From Catenulispora sp. GP43 (GTDB lineage Bacteria > Actinomycetota > Actinomycetes > Streptomycetales > Catenulisporaceae), in NCBI RefSeq assembly GCF_041260665.1, contig NZ_JBGCCT010000009.1:186001-250000 (forward strand): 64,000 nt of DNA. Direction: 5' to 3'. The notes beneath the pieces were generated by a model, which made no database searches, was not told where the DNA came from, and worked only from the letters and a program-made list of their open reading frames with translations. The stretch's first letter is position 1. Every line of letters begins with the position of its first letter. Shown here one piece after another: positions 33,236 through 40,817 of this stretch. Made by a program: the position numbers and the translations under genes.

Positions 33236-34516
33236 ATGTCCGTACACCGCACCACCGAGCTCTCCACCTCGCAACCCGGCTTCGCTCCAGGACGGCGCGC
33301 CACCCTGGCCGGCCTGGCCGCGCTCGGACTCGGCGCCGCCGTACCGACGCTGACCGCCGCACCGGCGCGCGCCGCCACCGCTGCCGCGACGTCCACCACG
33401 TCCGCGGCGTCCTCCGGCCCGGTCCAGCTGACACTGCCCGCACCGACCGGCCCGCACCGGGTCGGGAACGTCTCCCTGCACCTGATCGACCGTTCGCGCC
33501 GCGATCCGTGGGTGCCCACGCATCCGTTCCGCGAGCTGATGATCGGCATCTGGTACCCGGCCCGCGACGTCGACGGCCACGCGCTGATGCCCTGGCTGCC
33601 GGCCAACGCGTGGGCCCTGTATCTCCAGGACAGCGCGATCCCGCCAGGCATCCTGGCCGTCCCCTGGACGCACGGCCACGACGGCGCGCGCGCCGACCTC
33701 CGGGGCGGACCGCGTCCGGTGCTGCTGTTCTCCCCGGGCTCCGGCGGGGACCGCGACGCCTGCACCACGCTCACCGAGGAGCTGGTCAGCCACGGCTATG
33801 TGGTCGTCACCATCGACCACACGCACGACAGCTCGGAGGTGGAGTTCCCCGACGGCCACGTCGAACCGCGCACGATCCCGGCGGACGAGACCCCGCAGAT
33901 CGCCACCGAAGCGGTCTCCGTGCGCGCCGCCGACACCGGATTCGTCCTGGACCAGCTGCGCGCGATCGCCGCCGGCCGCAACCCGGACGTGGAGCACCGC
34001 CCGCTGCCGCACGGCCTGGCCGAAGTCCTCGACCTGTCCCGGATCGGGATGTTCGGGCACTCCATGGGCGGCGCCACCACCGCGTGGGCGATGCTCGACG
34101 ACCGCCGGATCCGCGCCGGGATCAACCTCGACGGCTCCCTGTACGGCCCGGTGCTCGGCGCGGGGCTGGACCGGCCGTTCCTGTTCATGTGCTCGCAGCT
34201 GCACGACTTCACCGACGACCCCAGCTGGGTGCAGACGTGGTCGCACCTGCGCGGCTGGCACAAGCTCCTCCGGCTCGCCGACGCCGCGCACAACTCCTAC
34301 ACCGACCTGCAGTCCCTGGTGCCCGAGGCCGCCGCCGCGGTCGGCTTCCCGCCGAGCCAGGTGGAGCTGCTGATCGGCACGATCGACCCGGCCCGCTCGG
34401 TGCTGGCCGCGCGGACCTACGTGCGCGCGTACTTCGACCGCTTCATCCGGGGGCACGACGAGCACCTGCTCGACCGGCCTTCGCCGGCCTTCCCCGAGGT
34501 CGAGTTCTTGGCTTGA
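33236..34516 (+). CDS. Tat-exported alpha/beta hydrolase (PAF-acetylhydrolase-like)
   Basis: A 426-residue secreted hydrolase. The N-terminus has a twin-arginine signal, PGRRATLAGLAALGLGAAVP, followed by an APARA cleavage-like site. The mature part is an alpha/beta hydrolase with the nucleophile elbow GMFGHSMGGATTAWA, resembling platelet-activating-factor acetylhydrolase and the BAAT-type family, with HTHDSSEVEFPDG and DAAHNSYTDL near the acid/His positions. The substrate could be a lipid or a polyester. ATG 33236 has GGGAG upstream. Monocistronic, divergent from paaA. Confidence 0.88.
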   Translation: MSVHRTTELSTSQPGFAPGRRATLAGLAALGLGAAVPTLTAAPARAATAAATSTTSAASSGPVQLTLPAPTGPHRVGNVSLHLIDRSRRDPWVPTHPFRELMIGIWYPARDVDGHALMPWLPANAWALYLQDSAIPPGILAVPWTHGHDGARADLRGGPRPVLLFSPGSGGDRDACTTLTEELVSHGYVVVTIDHTHDSSEVEFPDGHVEPRTIPADETPQIATEAVSVRAADTGFVLDQLRAIAAGRNPDVEHRPLPHGLAEVLDLSRIGMFGHSMGGATTAWAMLDDRRIRAGINLDGSLYGPVLGAGLDRPFLFMCSQLHDFTDDPSWVQTWSHLRGWHKLLRLADAAHNSYTDLQSLVPEAAAAVGFPPSQVELLIGTIDPARSVLAARTYVRAYFDRFIRGHDEHLLDRPSPAFPEVEFLA

Positions 34517-34523
34517 CTCGCGC

Positions 34524-34552
34524 GAGCGGCGCCGGTCAAACCGGCGCCGCTC
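34524..34552. terminator. Bidirectional hairpin terminator
   Basis: A 13-bp perfect stem with CAA loop lies 7 nt after the hydrolase stop and 25 nt before the convergent map stop. No T-tract. Confidence 0.8.
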
Positions 34553-34577
34553 TGGAGACCCCCGCTGCCGCGGCTGG

Positions 34578-35345
34578 TTAGTCCACCCGCGTCAGCACCC
34601 GCGGGCCCTCCTCCGTGACGGCGATCGTGTGCTCCGAGTGGGAGCCGCGCGAGCCGTCCTGGAAGCGCAGCGTCCAGCCGTCGGGGTCGGTGTAGATCTC
34701 GCTGGAGGTGGCCGACCACCACGGCTCCAACGCCAGCGTCAGCCCCGGGCGCAGCACCAGGCCGCGGCCGGCACGGCCGGCGTTGGCCACGTGCGGGTCC
34801 TCGTGCATGGTGTGGCCCAGGCCGTGGCCGCCGAACTGCATGTTGACCGGGTAGCCGTACTCGGTCGCGACCGCGTGGATGGCCGCGCTGATGTCGCCGA
34901 GCTTGTTGCCCGGCTGCGCGGCGGCGATGGCGGCCTCCAGGGCGACGCCGGTGGACTCGACCAGGCGGGCGTCCTCCGGGCTCGCGGTGCCGACGACCAC
35001 CGTGCGGGCCGCGTCGGCGACCCAGCCGTCGATCGACACCGCGAAGTCCAGGGTCAGGACATCGCCGTCGCGCAGCGTGTACTTGTGCGGCAGGCCGTGC
35101 AGGACCGCGTCGTTCACGGACAGGCAGATGACGTTGCGGAACGGGCCGCGGCCGAAGGACGGCGCGTAGTCCCAGTAGCACGACACCGCGCCGCGCTCCT
35201 TGATCCGCCGCCGGGCGCGCTGCTCCAGGTCCATCAGGTTCACGCCGGGCTTGGCCAGCTCCGCGAGCTCGGCCAGGGTCTCGCCCACGAACCGGCCGGT
35301 GACCGCCATCTTGTCGATCTCCTGCGGCGTCTTCAGTTCGATCAC
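34578..35345 (-). CDS. map: Methionine aminopeptidase, type I
   Basis: A 255-residue metalloaminopeptidase that removes the initiator methionine. The metal ligands are in LTLDFAVSIDGWVADAART (two Asp), FGGHGLGHTMHEDPHV (His) and ALEPWW/SEHTIAV (Glu). It lacks the N-terminal zinc-finger extension of MapB-type proteins. GTG 35345 overlaps the stop of the upstream acetyltransferase by 4 nt (GTGA). A linked GNAT gene is unusual, since map usually sits with secY or adk, so this is probably an additional paralogue. Confidence 0.95.
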   Translation of the reverse strand: MIELKTPQEIDKMAVTGRFVGETLAELAELAKPGVNLMDLEQRARRRIKERGAVSCYWDYAPSFGRGPFRNVICLSVNDAVLHGLPHKYTLRDGDVLTLDFAVSIDGWVADAARTVVVGTASPEDARLVESTGVALEAAIAAAQPGNKLGDISAAIHAVATEYGYPVNMQFGGHGLGHTMHEDPHVANAGRAGRGLVLRPGLTLALEPWWSATSSEIYTDPDGWTLRFQDGSRGSHSEHTIAVTEEGPRVLTRVD

Positions 35346-35896
35346 CGGGTCTTCTCCGTCCGTTCCGATTCCTCGTCCAGCATCTGTCCCGGCGTGCCCT
35401 GCGCGCGCCAGATCTGCTCGCCCTCGTCGTCGAGCTCGCCGGTCGGCGCCAGGCCGATCCGCTCGGCCACCCGCGCCGAGGCCGCGTGCGCGGGGTGGAT
35501 GTTCGCGCGGATCTCCGTCACGCCGCGCTCCCGCAGCCACCCGACCAGCGCCGACGCCGCCTCGACGGCGTATCCGCGGCCCTGCCACGACGCGCTGATC
35601 ACCCACGCCACGTCGGCGCGTCGGCCGCCGTCCACGACCGTCGCCTGCACGGTGCCGACCGCGGCGTCGTCCGCCACGCGGCGGGCGATCCAGTTCACCC
35701 ATTCTTGCGAACCGTCTGGCGAACGCCCTAATGCCAGCCGCGCATAGCGGGCCCGCAGACCCTCGACCGTCGGCGGTTCTCCTCCGATGAACGTATAGAG
35801 CTCAGGGGCAGCAAGCACCCCCGCCATCTCGTCGGCGTCGGACTCCGCTAAGGGTTTCAGCACCAGGCGCGCTGTAGTGATCGGCTCTCTAAACAC
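35342..35896 (-). CDS. GNAT-family acetyltransferase (RimJ/RimL-like)
   Basis: A 184-residue acetyltransferase. N-terminal TTARLVLKPLAESDADEMAG is typical of the RimJ/RimL/SpeG group, and the acetyl-CoA motif is SWQGRGYAVEAASALVGWL. It is co-translated with map (4-nt overlap), so the pair may process N-termini: map exposes the second residue and this enzyme could acetylate it. That link is inference. The GTG start has no SD, and TAGCAT lies 6 nt upstream. Confidence 0.85.
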   Translation of the reverse strand: MFREPITTARLVLKPLAESDADEMAGVLAAPELYTFIGGEPPTVEGLRARYARLALGRSPDGSQEWVNWIARRVADDAAVGTVQATVVDGGRRADVAWVISASWQGRGYAVEAASALVGWLRERGVTEIRANIHPAHAASARVAERIGLAPTGELDDEGEQIWRAQGTPGQMLDEESERTEKTR

Positions 35897-35902
35897 CCTT
35901 GC

Positions 35903-35908
35903 ATGCTA
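35903..35908 (-). promoter_or_regulatory. Candidate -10 (TAGCAT) of the GNAT-map operon
   Basis: On the minus strand TAGCAT sits 6 nt before the GTG start at 35896, consistent with a leaderless transcript. Confidence 0.5.
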
Positions 35909-36091
35909 TGTGCGGCGTCTTGTGGCACCGCATCGGCGCCGCTCCCGGGGTTTGTAATAAATCCGAGCCCCCGGCCCCGCGGACGGACCGCACCAGCACA
36001 CAACAGGTAAACACTGATACCCGCAAACGCCTGGCATCCCCCATTAAGTTGCCGCCGTTACCATATCGTTACCCACCTGTGACGAGGCGAG
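35909..36091. other. Non-coding region before the M-box promoter
   Basis: Locally A/T-richer DNA with no supported gene. It contains direct repeats of GTTACC around 36057-36074. Confidence 0.4.
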
Positions 36092-36121
36092 TTGACACGC
36101 CCCGCGTCCCGAGAGGATCCT
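36092..36121 (+). promoter_or_regulatory. Promoter of the M-box transcript
   Basis: TTGACA (36092-36097) and a weak GATCCT (36116-36121) at 18-nt spacing place transcription initiation near 36128, right at the riboswitch 5' end. Confidence 0.5.
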
Positions 36122-36124
36122 TTG

Positions 36125-36292
36125 TTTCCGTTAGGACACCTCGTTCGGTGAGGCGTCTTCACGGACAAAGGCCACTGATCCCATCGGTCGAGAGACCCTC
36201 CGGATCAGGACAGATCTCCTCGGCTTAAGGGGTGATCCCAAGTGGCTGCGCAGCTGACGCTACGCCGTGAAGTGCCGAAGCTCTGACGAGAG
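36125..36292 (+). ncRNA. M-box (ykoK) magnesium riboswitch
   Basis: The RNA follows the M-box consensus from end to end: GUUAGG at 36130-36135, GGUGAGGCGUCUUCACGG, GGCCACUGAUCCC, GGUCGAGAGACC, GACAGAUC, the invariant CGGCUUAAGGGGUGAUC (36220-36236), GCAGCUGACGCUACGCCGUG and GUGCCGAAGCUCUGACGAG. Paired ends CGTTAG (36129-36134) and CTGACG (36283-36288) form P1. M-boxes sense cytoplasmic Mg2+ and turn transport genes down when it is plentiful. A T-rich terminator is not seen downstream, so control may be Rho-dependent or translational, as in other high-GC bacteria. Confidence 0.93.
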
Positions 36293-36455
36293 AGGTGGCC
36301 GGGACTTCGTCTTGGCGTTGCCGTGGAATGGCGGCCGACGCGGACCCTCCCGGGTGAGCCTCCCCGAGGTGTCGAGTAGGACCGGTCCGCCGCGAAGCGC
36401 GGATCCGGGCAGACACAGGCGCCGCGGCGCCACGGCGGGCCGGGAGGTGGTAGCG

Positions 36456-36539
36456 ATGAAATCCGGTAGTAGGTCGGGCCACAGTCGGCCCCTCATCGCG
36501 CACGACCCAGCCCACCGTCCTTTCCTCGGCGCGCGTTAA
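36456..36539 (+). CDS. Small upstream ORF between the M-box and the transporter
   Basis: A 27-codon frame, MKSGSRSGHSRPLIAHDPAH followed by RPFLGAR, with an unusually strong ribosome-binding site GGGAGGTGG (36442-36450) 5 nt before its ATG. The peptide is basic and Pro/His-containing. It lies 160 nt after the riboswitch and 121 nt before the transporter start. A perfect 14-bp palindrome GGCGCCGCGGCGCC (36418-36431) precedes the SD. Leader ORFs in Mg2+ transport genes elsewhere couple translation to downstream expression. Function here is inferred from position and SD strength only. Confidence 0.6.
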   Translation: MKSGSRSGHSRPLIAHDPAHRPFLGAR

Positions 36540-36660
36540 CCGCACCAGACCTCTGCCACCACCCGGCCGTACCGGGGCCCGACCAGGCCCCACCGCTGCC
36601 GGCGGGGTAGACGCGTGCCACCCGACCAGCCGCTCCTACTCGGCAGCAGGGGGTGTTCCC

Positions 36661-38307
36661 ATGACCACGGCCACGCTGAACAGCGAAGTCCGCGAGATCC
36701 ACCACGGCGCGGTGCTCGACGACGCACACGTCGGCGACATCAAAGGCGCGTTCGGCACCATCAAGCTCGGCGACCACGACGCGCGCACCGGTCTGTCGGC
36801 CAAGCTCAAGACCCTGCTGGCGATCGTCGGCCCGGGGCTGATCGTGATGGTCGGCGACAACGACGCCGGCGCCTTCGCGACCTACGGGCAGGCCGGGCAC
36901 GACTACGGCACCAAGCTGCTGTGGACGCTGCTGCTCCTGGTCCCGGTCCTGTACGTGAACCAGGAGATGGTGCTGCGCCTGGGTGCCGTCACCGGCGTCG
37001 GGCACGCCCGGCTCATCTTCGAGCGCTTCGGGAAGTTCTGGGGCGCGTTCAGCGTCATCGACCTCTTCATCCTCAATGCCCTGACACTCGTCACCGAGTT
37101 CATCGGCATCACGCTGGCGACCGGCTACCTCGGACTGCCCAAGGTGCCGTCGGTCATCATGGCCGCGCTGGTCATCGTGGCGGCCGCGATGAGCGGGTCG
37201 TTCCAGCGCTTCGAGCGGATCGCGCTGACGCTGTGCGTGGGGTCGCTGCTGCTGATCCCGATCTCGATCATGGCGCACCCGGGCGCCGGCACCATGGCGC
37301 ACGGCTTCGTCACCCCGGTCCTGCCCGGCGGCTCGGGCCAGATGGCCACCGTGATGCTGGTCGTGATCGGCATCGTCGGCACCACGGTCGCGCCCTGGCA
37401 GCTGTTCTTCCAGCAGAGCTACGTCATCGACAAGCGCATCACCCCGCGCTTCATGAAGTACGAGAAGGCCGACCTGGGCATCGGCATCGTGGTGGTCGTG
37501 GTCGGCGCGGCGGCGACGATCGGCCTGGGCGCGGTGGCCGCCGCGCACCTGGCCGGGTCCTTCACCGACGCCGCCGACGTGGCGCGCGGCCTGACCGTCT
37601 ACGGCGGCCGGGTGCTGGGCGACATGTTCGCGGTGGCCCTGCTGGACGCCTCGATCATCGGCGCCTTCGCGGTCTCGCTGTCCACCGCCTACGCGATGGG
37701 CGACTGCCTGAAGATCAACCACTCCCTGCACCGCGGGGTGAAGCAGGCCAAGGGCTTCTACGCCGTCTACGCCGGGATCATCGCCTTCGCCGCGGTGATC
37801 GTGCTGGTCGCCAGCGACCACGTGCAGGGCGTGCTGACCGTCGGGGTGCAGGCCCTGGCCGGCGTGCTGCTGCCCTCGGCCTCGGTGTACCTGCTGCTGC
37901 TGTGCGTGGACAAGGAAGTCCTCGGGCCCTGGGTCAACAGCCGCAAGACCACCGTGTTCACCGGTGCCGTGATCGCGGTCCTGGTGGCGCTGTCGCTGGT
38001 GCTGACCGGCTCGGTGCTGGACCAGAACATCACCGCCGGGCAGATCGAGGCGATCCTGGCCGGCTGCCTGCTGGTCGCGCTGGCCCTCGGCGGCTGGATG
38101 GCCGTCAAGGCCCTGCGGGCCGGCCGGGCGGCCGAGGCCGTCGACCGCTCTGGGCGCGACGACTGGCGGACGCCGCCGCTGAAGGAACTCGGGCAGGTGC
38201 GGTTCTCGACCGGGACGCGCGTCGGGCTGGCCGTCCTGCGGACCTACCTGGCCGTGGCCACGGTGCTGGTGGCGGTCAAGCTGGTCTCGATGATGCTCGG
38301 GCACTGA
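36661..38307 (+). CDS. Nramp-related magnesium transporter (NRMT-like)
   Basis: A 548-residue integral membrane protein of the Nramp fold with about eleven helices. In helix 1 the Nramp metal-binding DPGN is replaced by GDNDAGA (GPGLIVMVGDNDAGAFATYG), and in helix 6 the usual MPH is replaced by VAPWQLFFQQS. These changes mark the Nramp-related Mg2+ transporters rather than Mn2+/Fe2+ MntH. The upstream M-box riboswitch independently supports Mg2+ as substrate. The N-terminus has a ~50-residue cytoplasmic extension and a C-terminal tail follows TM10. GGGGG precedes the ATG. A hairpin terminator follows. Confidence 0.93.
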   Translation: MTTATLNSEVREIHHGAVLDDAHVGDIKGAFGTIKLGDHDARTGLSAKLKTLLAIVGPGLIVMVGDNDAGAFATYGQAGHDYGTKLLWTLLLLVPVLYVNQEMVLRLGAVTGVGHARLIFERFGKFWGAFSVIDLFILNALTLVTEFIGITLATGYLGLPKVPSVIMAALVIVAAAMSGSFQRFERIALTLCVGSLLLIPISIMAHPGAGTMAHGFVTPVLPGGSGQMATVMLVVIGIVGTTVAPWQLFFQQSYVIDKRITPRFMKYEKADLGIGIVVVVVGAAATIGLGAVAAAHLAGSFTDAADVARGLTVYGGRVLGDMFAVALLDASIIGAFAVSLSTAYAMGDCLKINHSLHRGVKQAKGFYAVYAGIIAFAAVIVLVASDHVQGVLTVGVQALAGVLLPSASVYLLLLCVDKEVLGPWVNSRKTTVFTGAVIAVLVALSLVLTGSVLDQNITAGQIEAILAGCLLVALALGGWMAVKALRAGRAAEAVDRSGRDDWRTPPLKELGQVRFSTGTRVGLAVLRTYLAVATVLVAVKLVSMMLGH

Positions 38308-38319
38308 GACGACGATCAG

Positions 38320-38358
38320 CGACGAAGGGCCGCGCGGCGAACGCCCGGCCCTTCGTCG
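38320..38358. terminator. Bidirectional hairpin terminator
   Basis: Stem 38320-38332 paired with 38346-38358 (CGACGAAGGGCCG and its complement), ending in TT. It lies between convergent genes. Confidence 0.8.
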
Positions 38359-38374
38359 TTCCAGCAGACTGGAG

Positions 38375-39985
38375 CTACCGCCGCTCCATGTAGGCCTCTT
38401 CGAGGTCCAACTGGTGCAGCACCCGCCGGTACACGTCGTCGTTGATCTCCCGCGTGTCCCGCAGGTGCTCGATCGCCGCACGCTCGGCGTCCAGCATCGA
38501 GCGCCGCGCGTCGTCGACCGCCGCCGCGCCGGCGCTCGGGCTGCCGGAGGCCACCTGCATCGCGTACTTCTTCGCCCGCTCGCCGCGCCACTGCGCCTGG
38601 CCGCGCATCCGGTCCACGGCCGGATCGGGCAGCGTGGCCTCCAACTCGTCCAGGCGCGCCAGGCCCGCGTTGGCGGCGGTTCCCATCGCGCTGCAGTAGG
38701 CGAACGCGTCCTCGCGCTCCTCGTCCTTCGCCTCGACGCCGAGCCGGCGGATCAGCGGCGGCAGGGTCAGGCCCTGGACGATGAGGGTCGCCAGCACCAC
38801 GAACAGTGTCAGGAACTGGACGAGTTCGCGGTCCGGCAGCGGTGCGCCGTGGTTGTCGGTCAGCGGGATGGCCGCCGCGGCTGCCAGCGAGACCACGCCG
38901 CGCATCCCGGCCCAGCCGACCACGAGCAGGATCCTCGGCCGCTGCGTCTGGGCCGGCGGTGGCTCGAGCGCTCCGCCGCGGCGCATGTGGTGCAGCAGGA
39001 AACGGCCGATGTAGCCGAACGTGAAGACCCCGCCGAACCGCGCCACCACGACGATCGCGAAGGCCGCCAGTCCGTAGCCGATCAGCTGTCCGGCGCTCCA
39101 GTGGCCGACGTCCCGCAGGATCGGGATCAGCTGCAGGCCGATCAGCGCGAAGACCGTGGACTCCAGGATCTCCACGATCACGTCCCACAGCGCGGTGTCC
39201 AGCATGCGCGTGGCGTAGCCGGCCCGGACCCGGCGATGGCCGAGGTAGAGCCCGAGGATGACGACGCCCATCACGCCGGACACGTGCACCGCCTCGGCGG
39301 TGATGTAGACGACGAACGGCAGTATCAGCGAGATGGCGCTCTCGGCGCGCGGATCGCGCATCCGGAACCGGATCGGGTCCCAGACCATCGCCACCACCGC
39401 GCCGATCACGATGCCGCCGGCCGCCGACAGCACGAACCGGCCGATCGCGTCGAAGACGGTGACGGTCTCCCCCACCGCGGCGGCCAGCGCGATCCGGAAC
39501 GCGGTCAGCGCGGTGGCGTCGTTGAACAGCCCCTCGCCGACCAGCACGTCGACGGTCCGGCGCGGCAGTCCGAGGCGTTTGGCGATGGAGATCGCCGCGA
39601 CCGTGTCCGGCGGTCCGAGCACCGCGCCCAGAACAAAAGCCACCGGCAGCGGCAGATCCGGGATCAGCCAATGCATCGCGAAACCGGTCAGGATCGTGGT
39701 GACCAGCACCATCGCCACCGACAGGATCAGCACCGCCGACCAGTTCTCGCGCAGCGAGGGCACCGAGGTCTCCACCGCCGCCTGGTACAGCAGCGGCGGC
39801 AGCAGGATCATCAGCACGAACTCGGGCTCGAGGGTGTAGTCGGGGATGAACGGCGCGATGGAAACGAGCAGCCCGACAGCCACCAGCACCAGCGGGCCGT
39901 TGAGGTCGAACCGCCGGGCGATCGCGGACACCACGACGGAAAAGAACGGGACGCCCAAAAGGAACAGAAGGTGTTGCGCCGTCAT
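38375..39985 (-). CDS. CPA1-family Na+/H+ antiporter
   Basis: A 536-residue cation/proton antiporter (NhaP/NhaK/YjcE type). About 12 membrane helices are followed by a ~130-residue cytoplasmic tail rich in charged residues. Family motifs include LLPPLLYQAAVETSVPSLRE, GAVLGPPDTVAAISIAKRLG and VGEGLFNDATALTAF with the transport-site Asp. The WAGMRGVVSLAAA block is the conserved end of the core. It would exchange external H+ for cytoplasmic Na+ or K+. Monocistronic. Confidence 0.93.
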   Translation of the reverse strand: MTAQHLLFLLGVPFFSVVVSAIARRFDLNGPLVLVAVGLLVSIAPFIPDYTLEPEFVLMILLPPLLYQAAVETSVPSLRENWSAVLILSVAMVLVTTILTGFAMHWLIPDLPLPVAFVLGAVLGPPDTVAAISIAKRLGLPRRTVDVLVGEGLFNDATALTAFRIALAAAVGETVTVFDAIGRFVLSAAGGIVIGAVVAMVWDPIRFRMRDPRAESAISLILPFVVYITAEAVHVSGVMGVVILGLYLGHRRVRAGYATRMLDTALWDVIVEILESTVFALIGLQLIPILRDVGHWSAGQLIGYGLAAFAIVVVARFGGVFTFGYIGRFLLHHMRRGGALEPPPAQTQRPRILLVVGWAGMRGVVSLAAAAAIPLTDNHGAPLPDRELVQFLTLFVVLATLIVQGLTLPPLIRRLGVEAKDEEREDAFAYCSAMGTAANAGLARLDELEATLPDPAVDRMRGQAQWRGERAKKYAMQVASGSPSAGAAAVDDARRSMLDAERAAIEHLRDTREINDDVYRRVLHQLDLEEAYMERR

Positions 39986-40037
39986 GACACCTGATCATCC
40001 CATGACAGACGGGTCGAACTGCGTGGCCGGGCACGGA

Positions 40038-40706
40038 TCACCCCCGCGCCGGGCGCCACACCTCCTGCGGGAACGTCTCGGCGAGCGTCACCAGCATATT
40101 GAGACTGGTCTGCACCCAGTGCGGCTTAACGGTCCCCTTGCCCCAGGTCAGAAGCCTGTCTCTCTCGATGCGCCAGCAGAAGTCCGGCCAGGAGGCGATC
40201 AGCCGCAGCACCTTGGGGTCCAGCAGATCGGCGGCGAACTCGGGGCTCGCGGTGGTGACCAGATACCGCTGGTCGAAGGCCGGATCGCCACGGACGAACT
40301 GCGGCGCGCCGGACAGCAGGCCGGGGCCGCCGATCTGGTTCTTCCGCCCCGTACGCGGCACGACTTCCAGGGCGGGCAGCGGCGCCGGAAGGTCGTCGAC
40401 GCAGGCGGCCCAGTAGTGGTGCGTGTCGTCGCCGTCGCTGCCGGGGGTCTTGTACTCGTAGTCGATCACGAGGATGGCGCGGCCGTTGTGGTGGCCGCGC
40501 AACACTATGCGCGCGACGCGGCCGTGCCCCTCGGTGAACGGCGGGCCGCCGAAGCTCTCCGGCAGCTGACGGTCGTTCTTGACCAGGTCCCAGCGGTTGA
40601 CGGCGGCCATCGCGAACAGCGCCCGCCGGCGCCGGACGTTGGCGACGATCCCGGCGACGGCGAGGGCCACCAGGAAACCCACGAAGATCAGAACAGGCAC
40701 GGCCAC
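40038..40706 (-). CDS. Membrane-anchored hypothetical protein
   Basis: A 222-residue protein with an N-terminal membrane helix (PVLIFVGFLVALAVAGIVAN), then a positively charged RRRR stop-transfer and a cytoplasmic domain of about 190 residues. The soluble part (GRAILVIDYEYKT, HYWAACVDDLP, FCWRIERDRLLTWGKG) resembles unnamed actinobacterial proteins of the DUF3137-like layout, but I do not recognise a function. It ends convergently 52 nt from the antiporter's start. Confidence 0.7.
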   Translation of the reverse strand: MAVPVLIFVGFLVALAVAGIVANVRRRRALFAMAAVNRWDLVKNDRQLPESFGGPPFTEGHGRVARIVLRGHHNGRAILVIDYEYKTPGSDGDDTHHYWAACVDDLPAPLPALEVVPRTGRKNQIGGPGLLSGAPQFVRGDPAFDQRYLVTTASPEFAADLLDPKVLRLIASWPDFCWRIERDRLLTWGKGTVKPHWVQTSLNMLVTLAETFPQEVWRPARG

Positions 40707-40774
40707 AGGGCCATGCCTACCATCGCGGCGCGGGTGCCGTCACCGTCCCCCCGGCGCCGCGCCTGCTTGGTACT

Positions 40775-40817
40775 CAGTGCTCAATGCCCAGTGCTCAGTG
40801 CTCAGGCCCAGTGCTCA
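40775..40817. repeat. Cluster of four CAGTGCTCA 9-mers
   Basis: Exact copies begin at 40775, 40789, 40796 and 40809, two of them sharing two bases. The last overlaps the stop codon of the gene at 40815. Function unknown; an incremental duplication origin or protein-binding array is possible. Confidence 0.8.

Noticed and set aside
36267-36539. 90-codon ORF beginning inside the M-box
   Set aside because: Its GTG at 36267 falls within the riboswitch 3' half and lacks an SD. The ATG at 36456 in the same frame has a very strong SD, so the shorter ORF is preferred.
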